Source: Cloeon dipterum (taxonomy: Eukaryota > Arthropoda > Insecta > Ephemeroptera > Baetidae). Taken from it: DNA of 64,000 bases. The stretch covers positions 33,535,883 through 33,599,882 of the forward strand of contig NC_088789.1 of the NCBI RefSeq assembly GCF_949628265.1, read 5' to 3'. Shown here piece after piece: positions 56,332 through 64,000 of this stretch (position 1 is the first letter of the stretch; each line of letters starts with the position of its first letter). The position numbers and the translations under genes are program-made. Under the pieces are notes generated by a model, which had not been told where the DNA came from, searched no databases, and saw only the letters and a program-made list of their open reading frames with translations.

Positions 56332-59300
56332 TTAATAAATTTGCTCGCAGATATACCGCTGTACATCCGTAACCACTTTAGAAGGGTCAGGGTACACTCC
56401 TCCAGTCACTACTGTCTTTACAGAGCTCTGAGGATCTATTACTTCCAGTTCTTGGGCAAATATTCTTGGCTGAATTGGATTCATTTTGAGGTACGTCGGG
56501 TTGCAGCTGTATCTTGTGTTTCCCGCCCAGTACATGTTATCTGTCAAAACGGTGCGGCTGCGACACCAAACCTCGTGCGTCTGGTTGATGAACTCTGTCT
56601 CGCCCACCATCATGTTAGAATCATCGCCTACAAGAAAAGTCATGAAGTTTCTGAACACACGAATCGATTGTTGAGGGTCGAATTGTGGGTAAAGTGGATA
56701 TTTTTTCCAACCAAAAAACAGCGCGACGTGTGAGCATTTTTTGGCTGCACTTTTTGGTTGGAAAAATATCCATTTTATGTAGTTCGACCGTCAAAAATCG
56801 AATAGTCTGTTCATCTTTAATTAATCTGAAATTTGAATCAACTTTGTTCTTTACTAACGCAATGTTTCTTTAAGTTGCATGAATGCTTTCCGATCGAAAA
56901 AAATACAATTAAAATTACGTACCAGTGAATGATCCAATGAGATCAGCATCATCAAGAGTCTGTGGTTCTGCAAGATACATTCCAATTTCGCAGCAATGAG
57001 TGAAGGCATCATAAGGAGTCTAAAATTTCAAGAGCGTAAATAATTTCTCAATTGCAAAACATGGGTGACTATTTACTGCATCTGTCAATGTGTTGATGGT
57101 TTCATAAAATGTCCTGTTTCCAATTCTCTTAATATATCCAAATTGATCTATATTGATTAAAAGTAAAACAGCAATTTTCCTTAGCCTTAAAGTTATGTTA
57201 CCTTGTCCAGTACTAAAAAGTGAGTCGGTTAAAGCTTGCTATCAAAGAAAATTTTTAAATCAAATATGCCATGCTAAAACAACGAACTAAATTTACGTTT
57301 TTTACGCACGGAAGAGAGTTCGAAAGCCAACAAGTTCGGCGCACCGGAACACAAGGAGTTGGTGGTATCAGCTATTTAAAAGCAAAAATTAAAATTCTTC
57401 AATAAAATATTTTTAAATCAGACCATGGTCTGGTTATCGAAGTTGTTAGTGATGATTTGTGAGACCAAATTTGGCGCTTTTTCCTGGCCGCATTTATAAG
57501 TTTCATGGGCAATCACACATTCATCGTCAGAATCTTAATTCAAAATGAATTTAGGCCAACTATAATTAAAATTCATACTTATTCCGCTGCATTGATCGTA
57601 AGCCACAAATCCCGTTTCCAATTGCACGGGATCATCCTGGGACACGAGTTCTATTTGTCGCAGCGTTGCTATGGCGTCCAATCCTCCAATGCCAAACTAA
57701 AGAAAAATAATTGTGAAGATTATATCATATGAAGATGAATTTTGAAAATCTTTATATACCATTCCGATTTCCACTCCGACGCATTTCAAGAAGCACTAAA
57801 AATGTGTATTTTTGTTAATAAAATGTAGTGATTATAAATTCTCGGCCCCACCTTCAAATTTAACGAAATAGTTGCCGTGAGAAAAGCGCTGACGTTCAAT
57901 AGAAGATCGATTTGGTCTGCATAAAATGAAATTTCCGTTTATATAGCAACTATCATCAGAATGATTGGTGGGCGTTTACCAACGGTGATGTCCCAGGTTT
58001 CTGCACATTCTGTCTGCATGGCCCTTCCAAAGGTAGCCTTCTTCCTCACTTCGCAGAGAAAACTCTTGTTTTGGGCGCAGTTATCGGTGGCCAGCAACAC
58101 GGATCCATTCCTCACTTCGAGATAAACGCAGTCCAGACCGGGTTTAGGGTGTCCTTCCTTCCAAGTGAGCTCAGGGTGGACGAAGTCCCGGCTCAGGGTG
58201 CACCAGCGGAAGTTTGAATCGCACCCAAGATCAGTGCCGGAGAGCCAGAAGTCTCCAAAGGTCGCCGGAGCGAATTCTTGAGTTGTTCGTATATTTTAAG
58301 TCTTTATTTCGTCGGTATCAAATTTTATTCGTACTTGAGACTATTCTGGAAAAGCAACTCGACTTCCCTGCTGATTCCATTGAGGCCAGAGTCAGACCGA
58401 CCAATATCGCAGCAACGGTCACGGGCGACTGACCAAGTTGACTTTTGATCATTTTTATTTGTATCTTTAGGAAAACTCTAAGACAATTTGTCGATGTCTC
58501 ACAATATTTGTGGTGTAAGTTAGAAAATTGCGGCCACATCCATCGTACCAGTTCCCATACGAGAAAAAGTCTGGAAAAAGCAGAATCTCGAGATTTATTT
58601 TTAAACAATTTAATTGAACTATACCTCGTAAAACTTGCTCTCCAGAACCAATGATATCAAAGAAGGATTCCTGGATTTAAAATGGATGTCACATCATTTA
58701 TCGATTCATCTTTATTCTAGGTTTTACATTTTTAACGCAGCTCTCTATAGGACAGGACGCAACGCACGGTTTTGGGGTGGTTTTCAATGCACTCTAAAAT
58801 TTAATAATCATAGTTGGTTCTTAAAGAAATTAAAAGCTATACTTTGCACGCGAATATATATTTATTTGCGCAGTTGCGGTCCGTCATGATGGTGCCCGTG
58901 GAATTCAAAGTAAAGCGGAAATGAACGCAGCTCTCGTTCCCTCCCTTATTGTCCGGCTGGAGGTTTTCCCAAACAAGACCCTTTGCGAAAACTGTGGGTC
59001 CATTTGGCTCGCACCACGACCACTGGTTCTTAGGTGCCCCCTTCCACGTGCCACTGGTCCAGTAGTTGAAATTCGCAGTCCAGTTGTCTAAAAATCCATA
59101 TTGTTCCATAGTTCCTTATAAATTACCAATATAACCTTTATTTTTTGTTTCGGTCAGGGCAGTAAGGCCCGATTGCTCAGCTGCGTTGTCGATGTTAAGC
59201 GTCTCCATTCCCAAAGCGCAACACTGCCGGTAACTGTTTATCCACGTCATCTGTCAAGTTAAAAAACTAGACTTTGGAATCATGTGAGACTCGGATACAA

Positions 59301-61642
59301 ACTGGCTTGTTGCCCAAGAGATACGTGTAGGCACCGATGTCAAACCAAATTCCGTAGGATTTTTTATCTTCAATGATAGATTTTACTTTTGATTAATATG
59401 TCAATATCCTTTATACCTTTCAAATTTCCTGATGAATCGAACAAGGAGTCCTGAAATGGGATTCATTTTAAAAATTTATCTCATGATATGTACGATAATT
59501 GAACGTTTCTGTTGCAGATCTTTGGGCAATCGACGGAATACTGGCAGATGAAGGGCAGAGCGTCGTCGCACTTTCTGTGCACGAGACCCTGTTTCGTGGG
59601 TACCGTGGATAGAGAAACGGCCAAACATCGTTCCGTGGGAGAAGGGATCGTGTTGTTGGTCGGCAACCACAGTTTTTGCGAATTGATCACGTTTCCCGAC
59701 ATGTTAAAGCCCGTCGAGCACCAAGCGTACTTTTTTTCCAAATTGCAATTTTCATCTTCGTTTGAACCACTCGTCCAGAAAGTTTTTGCTTAAATATGAG
59801 TATTAATATAAGTTCACGTGACTCATTTAGAATGTAATACCTTCAAAATTGTTCATGCATTCCAATCCCTCGATAGAGTTAACGGTCAAAAGAGTCATGT
59901 TTAGCGTCTTGCATCGCAGTGCTGCTTCGTTTCGCGTTGCCTGATATCTATATTATATATTTTCGTTAAATTAGAACTGAAAAAATCTTACATTAGAGCT
60001 AGAAACGAAATACTCCATGCCACAATTTGATTTCTTCTTCGTGCCTTTGGCCGCTGAGTTGAATTTGAAATAAAATTACTGAATTGTTTGTAAATTTCGG
60101 AATAAAAACTCCTACTTTCTTGTAAACCTGAGGCTGGATTCTTCTATATTAAGAAAGCAGTATATTATAAGTTTGGTTTTTTGGTTGGAAGTAGTAATTT
60201 TGTTAGGCAGACGAATCAATATAGTAGACCGTGCAGAAAATTCGCGGAAAAGTAAAAACATCATGGTCTGAAACTAGCAGAATTACCACCATAGTGACAC
60301 TATCAGAGATATGATTGCGTCTTGCTAACTTAGGAGCAATGGCAGCGCAAGAGAGTAATAGACTATAATCACTTAATTGTTATGTAACTGCCATCTCTAT
60401 ATAAAGCACATTTTGATAAGAAGGTATAGACCAAAAATCACTTGTATTCTAGTAAACATTTTTAGATTTCGGCTTATGTTAAGTGAATCTGCAACCTAAC
60501 CTTATTTGATCTTCAGAAGTCAATCGATGGAACAAAACATGAATTTAAAACATACCGCTAGAAAACTGTTGTAATCTGCACAAGATAAACTGCATGGAAC
60601 TGGCTGTAATTTTATTCTAGTTGCATTTCTATTTTTTTTTTTAATAAAAATGTAGAAACAGACTGTGGTTGTTGTGGTTGTCATCGTCGTAGTTTTTGTT
60701 GTTATTGGCATTGCTGTAGTCATCGTCACCTTGGGCATTGTTGTTGTTGTTGCCTTTATTGTGGGCGCAGTTGTCGTCATCCTGGGTGTTGTTGTTGTGG
60801 TCACCGTTGGCATATTTGTTGATGATAATGAAGTAGTTGCAACTTTTGATGAAATCGCATCGATTGTAGTTGTCTTCTGGAAAACCTGCGTTGGTGGGAA
60901 GGCCGCATCGGTCGAGGGACTCGGTGATTTTATGCCATCTTGCACACTAACGGTCGTTTTGGTCGTTACGTCAGACTTAAGGTCAGTTATGACCTCTCGC
61001 GGAACGTCAGTTGGAACAACTGTCTCATCAAGGGGGCTAGGACTGGAATCGTGACCTGAATTTTCGTCCGCTGAGCATAGATTTTTATATTTTCAATTTT
61101 ATTTTACTCGTCTCTACAGTGATGGCATCCGTTGGTTCTGATGCTGATGATTCACCAGCGGAGCTTCCTGTCATCATGGCTGCCGTCGTTACCGTTGACG
61201 TAGTTGTTCGAATGCTAGTGGTCTGTTTTAAAACACAATTTAAATACATATGATTTCAAGTTTCTAGTTTAAAGCATATACCGTGCTGGTTGGTGGAGTA
61301 GTGTTTTTTATGGTTACATTTCTGGGTGGCAAACACTTTTGAAATCCGCAACATTTAATGATATACTTTCTCCGGTAATTGTATTGCAGGCGAATTTTGG
61401 GAATTTTTAAAGGACCTGATAATAGAAGCTAATGTCACTTGTGTTCTCTTTAGAACTAAAACCTACCAGAATTCTGTTTGTTAAATGTGATTTTGATGGA
61501 TTTTATTCTGTGGTTCTATGAGACATTTTAATCAAAGCTTTATCACGGAAATTTTATTACAAAATATACTCACTCGATTGTTCGCATGCACTAATGTCTG
61601 AAGAATCACAATCACAAGCAACGTCCAGAAACCGAAATTCAT
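56332..61642 (-). CDS. Copy 3: CTLD/OBP fusion gene with a frameshift in CTLD3
   Basis: Exons: 61574-61642, 61467-61515, 61282-61415, 61156-61222, 60664-61070, 60116-60143, 59992-60053, 59841-59940, 59505-59788, 59417-59450, 59303-59367, 59136-59250, 58843-59087, 58728-58793, 58625-58670, 58503-58570, 58335-58441, 57980-58276, 57852-57916, 57760-57795, 57579-57696, 57424-57533, 57297-57371, 57202-57238, 57077-57147, 56923-57019, 56332-56627. Exon 17 is 107 bases instead of 103 because gacc is tandemly duplicated (58395-58402). The frame then meets a stop at 58231-58233 in exon 18, losing CTLD3, the OBP-like domain and CTLD4. All later exons still read cleanly in the ancestral frame, so the event is very recent or a sequencing/assembly error. 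The Thr-rich stalk is the longest of the three (exon 5 is 407 bases). As read, it is a possible pseudogene or a truncated two-CTLD form. Confidence 0.75.
56652..56813. mobile_element. 162-bp foldback element in the last intron of copy 3
   Basis: The arms tgaacacacgaatcg...ttgagggtcgaa and ttcgaccgtcaaaaatcgaatagtctgttca are inverted copies, and the inner parts ggatattttttccaaccaaa and ttggttggaaaaatatcc also pair. It belongs to the same family as the larger foldback at 62877-63227, sharing the gcgcgacgtgtg core. Absent from the same intron of copies 1 and 2. Confidence 0.7.
60556..60616 (-). other. Conserved intronic block, possible cassette exon (copy 3)
   Basis: Counterpart of the blocks at 46377 and 53079. 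It reads NKITASSMQFILC then RLQQFSS in phase 0, with a ctag acceptor and gtatg donor. Conserved length (61 bases, as in copy 2) supports a function, coding or regulatory. Confidence 0.4.
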
Positions 61643-61669
61643 TGCTATTGCCGCTTTGGTGGTATTTTC

Positions 61670-61757
61670 CAAACTAAAATCTGTATAATATTTTTGCTGC
61701 GCAGTGTGCGACTGTGCCTTGCCGAATCAGTTCCAGTGACGTCCTATCCTGTTTCCT
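61670..61757 (-). promoter_or_regulatory. Conserved upstream block of copy 3
   Basis: Nearly identical to 47404-47494 upstream of copy 1: gcgcagtgtgcgactgtgcc, ttgccgaa and agtgacgtcctatcctgttt are shared. No clear TATA box at a standard distance; the AT-rich tataatattttt is a candidate. Confidence 0.5.
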
Positions 61758-61979
61758 TTTTGAAATTGAAAATTTCATCATTTCTGCTCTATAATTTTTC
61801 ATATTTAAAATGTCGATATTCTGCGCAGTTTCATAAAATCTATGTGCTTTTTAAGCCTTTCAACATGACGATGTTTTGCATCATTCTACTTTTTTTCTAA
61901 TTCTCATTCTTATTCTATGATTTTAAATGAATGCATCTTGATCATTTTTCTCTTGATAATAATTCTCTCTCTCTCTTTC

Positions 61980-62876
61980 TCTCTGCTGACATCCGTTGCC
62001 GAAGAACCGTCCCCGCACGTCAGCAGTGCAGTGCTTTTCAGGCCGCGTTCGTTTTACCGGTACCATATTCTAGGCCATGCCGGCGTGTACTATTCTCGGA
62101 AATATTTTAGTAGTGGCAACGTTTGCATTTGTGGTCAAGATCGAGTTCCTATTTTTTCTAAATTTCAAACTTTCTTTTATTTATTTCATGGATTATGTGT
62201 AAGACAGTAATTCAATTAATTAAAAACCCAAATGTTTGTTTTTCTCTGAACGTGTAAGTGATAATTTATTTGGATAAAATAAAAAATCTGCTTTAATCTT
62301 TTTAGTGTCACTCACGTTTTAGCTTTCTCAATTTTCCGACGCTAAGAAGTTGGTCATCCGGAAACCTAGACTCGAGAAAGAAATTATCTGCCTGCTCTTT
62401 GATAGAATTTTCTGTTTATTGCAAGAAATTGAAAGTTTACGATACATTTCGAATCATTCATTTCTTATTAAACAAAGTCCATATAAGTTTCTCCTAAAAA
62501 GTGGAATATTCGGTGATAACACTCTGATAAGAACATATTTAATCGCAGCTTCTGAGCAGATTTGATATGAGGATGATTTGTATGAAAAGAACACCATTTC
62601 TTCACGGACGGAACAGAACATGAAAAAGTGACTTAGTTTTGATTCAAATATTGGATGGAAAATCGTATGCAATTAAGCTTACAAAATCTTTGGAATAATT
62701 ATATAATTAATCAATACATATTACGCCTCCACCACAAAATGAACTAATTCAGATAAGATACTTATTATTTTGTATCAGTTTATTTGTTTAGAAATAAAGT
62801 GTCTACCATGTGAAAAAACAAAGCACATAAAAAAACAAAAACTTGAAAGTGGTCACCCAAAAAGAAAAACATTTTA
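61980..62876. repeat. Upstream duplicated segment of unit 3 and 3' flank of a fourth unit
   Basis: Bases 61985-62110 match 47865-47980; 62330-62460 is a diverged boundary repeat (attatctgcctgctctttga). At 62820-62876 aagtggtcacccaaaaagaa matches the 3' flank of copy 1 (42408-42430), so a fourth gene unit starts here. Its expected last exon is missing, see 62877-63227. Confidence 0.6.
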
Positions 62877-63227
62877 AACACCGTCCTTGACGAAGATTCT
62901 GAGCACACTAATCGATTCTTGAGGGTCAAATTATGTAAAGTGTCTATTTTTTCCGACCAAAAAGTGCAGCGCGACGTGTGAACTTTTTTCCCGCCAAAAC
63001 AATATGAACTGCGCATGCACGAGATAGCTGGCTGGGTGTGACAAACAAGCCATTCATCTCTTTGCCAGTGCTCTTCATGCACACTTCTCACATTCACATT
63101 GTTTTGGCGGGAAAAAAAGGTTCGCACGTCGCGCTGCACTTTTTGATCGGAAAAAACATCCATTTCATCTAATTCGACCCTTAAGAATCGATTGGTGTGC
63201 CCCGATACTTCGTCCAAGACGGTCTTT
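62877..63227. mobile_element. 350-bp foldback element in the fourth unit
   Basis: Long inverted arms of about 140 bases: accgtccttgacgaag (62880) pairs with cttcgtccaagacggt (63208), and gcacactaatcgattcttga (62903) pairs with tcttaag...gaatcgattggtgtgc ending at 63200. The core gcgcgacgtgtgaac matches the smaller foldback at 56652. No ORF with a domain; the 155-codon minus ORF over it is created by the arms. Confidence 0.75.
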
Positions 63228-63265
63228 AGGAAAAAATACGCGTTCATCTTGATTGTTTGTAAGAT

Positions 63266-63286
63266 TTTGCTAAAGCTTCTCGCGTT
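63266..63286 (-). pseudogene. Scrap of the last lectin exon of a fourth copy
   Basis: After the foldback, ttttgctaaagcttctcgcg matches the end of the last exon in copies 1 and 2 (ttttgctaaggtttctcgca, encoding the C-terminal CEKP and stop), then homology ends. The fourth gene is therefore truncated within a few dozen bases of its 3' end, at least in this window. Confidence 0.4.
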
Positions 63287-63667
63287 CTACTAATTCTTCT
63301 AAAGAGTGTTGCATTAAGTGTGCAACAGGTTCTACTCCAATGAAGCGCAGGTTGCATAGTTTTGCTTTTTTAAACTCCGCACAGGAACAGAGCTTCGGCA
63401 ATATTATTCAAAACCTACAGGCTGCATGCATTTTGTAGGACCTTTTTTAAGAACCAGGAGGTTGGTGTCGAAATAATGGAGGCCAATCAGAAGCGTCTAA
63501 GAAGGGACCTATAATTTCTTTCCCGCGTATTTTGTGGAATTTATTCCATTAGCCTGTTGTGCCATCTAACGGTTGATTCGCCAATTAGCGGGGGCTAATC
63601 AGCTGTTCGGAAAGAAATAACAACAAAAATATTCATTGTGCTGAAGATATTTTCATGATAAATCAAT

Positions 63668-64000
63668 GAAGTAATTATTGAGGCTTTCAAAATGCTTAAA
63701 TTAACTTTTTTATAATAGTTGTTTGAATATTCGCCCATGTTGAAGCTGCGCAGTAAACTTGTGTGCATCTTAAGCATGCGCAGTATGCTCAAACCGCTTC
63801 TTCATCTCCCAGGCAGGCTGTAAACCATCACTGCGCAGGCCTGACTCAAATCAAAACCTTCTGCGCAGTCGTATTACCCACCGGTCAGAAGTCAATATAG
63901 CGTCGAAATAATTGAGACTTTCAAGGTTTTTAAATTAACTTTTTATTGCCCATTTTGAAGCTGCGCGGTAAACTTTTGCGCATCTTAAGCATGCGCGGTA
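63668..64000. repeat. Tandem repeat of about 234 bp with TGCGCATGCGCA-like motifs, cut by the window end
   Basis: Unit 1 starts at about 63668 and unit 2 at about 63902, both beginning with an aattattgaggctttcaa-like phrase and containing gaagctgcgcRgtaaact and catcttaagcatgcgcRgta. The array continues past the window end. The motif family is the same as in the cluster at 14580-15180. Confidence 0.65.

Noticed and set aside
60665..61054. Val/Ile-rich plus-strand ORF (also at 46427-46639 and 53187-53459)
   Set aside because: It is the antisense of the Thr-rich stalk exon of each lectin gene; ACN codons read as GTN/GTT on the other strand. No independent support.
62780..63247. 155-codon minus-strand ORF
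   Set aside because: It spans both arms of the foldback element and has no domain; the open frame is a by-product of the inverted repeat.

Overview
This is a eukaryotic, almost certainly insect, nuclear window. It is AT-rich, has short GT-AG introns, and is full of dispersed repeats and foldback elements. The recognisable genes are intron-rich secreted proteins carrying C-type lectin-like domains (CTLDs) and a six-cysteine odorant-binding-protein (OBP) fold. OBPs of this class are a hexapod family. An early-branching insect such as a mayfly is possible, but that is only a guess.

Layout. 1-21 kb: no intact recognised gene. Two rearranged copies of one segment occupy about 1.8-6.6 kb and 12.5-17.7 kb. 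Two decayed multi-exon pseudogene fragments are present: an angiomotin-like coiled coil at 11.2-12.1 kb (+) and the C-terminus of mitochondrial intermediate peptidase at 18.0-18.3 kb (-). A few exon-like blocks of an unidentified minus-strand gene lie at 19.3-20.6 kb. 21-37 kb: dispersed repeats. These include a GC-rich family with at least four copies and a 2.9-kb DNA transposon-like element (27872-30783) with about 45-bp terminal inverted repeats, an AT target duplication and an empty site in a related repeat copy. 37.4-38.3 kb: a small four-exon gene for an unrecognised secreted protein. 41.6-42.1 kb: a processed retrocopy with a perfect 15-bp target-site duplication and an intact Cys/His-rich ORF.

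42.5-61.6 kb is the main content: three head-to-tail minus-strand genes on a period of about 7 kb, each with 27 collinear exons. I reconstructed all exon phases by comparing the three copies. Copies 1 and 2 give clean frames of about 1019 and 1008 codons. Each predicted protein has a signal peptide, a basic Cys-containing segment, a Thr/Ser-rich mucin-like stalk, CTLD1, CTLD2 (the only one with a sugar-site-like QPD motif), CTLD3, a complete OBP-like domain with canonical cysteine spacing, and CTLD4. Copy 3 carries a 4-bp tandem duplication that frameshifts CTLD3. The 3' flank of a fourth unit begins at about 62.3 kb but is interrupted by a foldback element, and only a scrap of its last exon remains. 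I know of no described protein in which an OBP fold sits between lectin domains. It suggests a secreted or mucus-associated molecule that pairs sugar recognition with small hydrophobic ligand binding. That function is inference.

Exon boundaries were set by eye from reading frame, splice dinucleotides and paralogue comparison. No transcript or database evidence was available.
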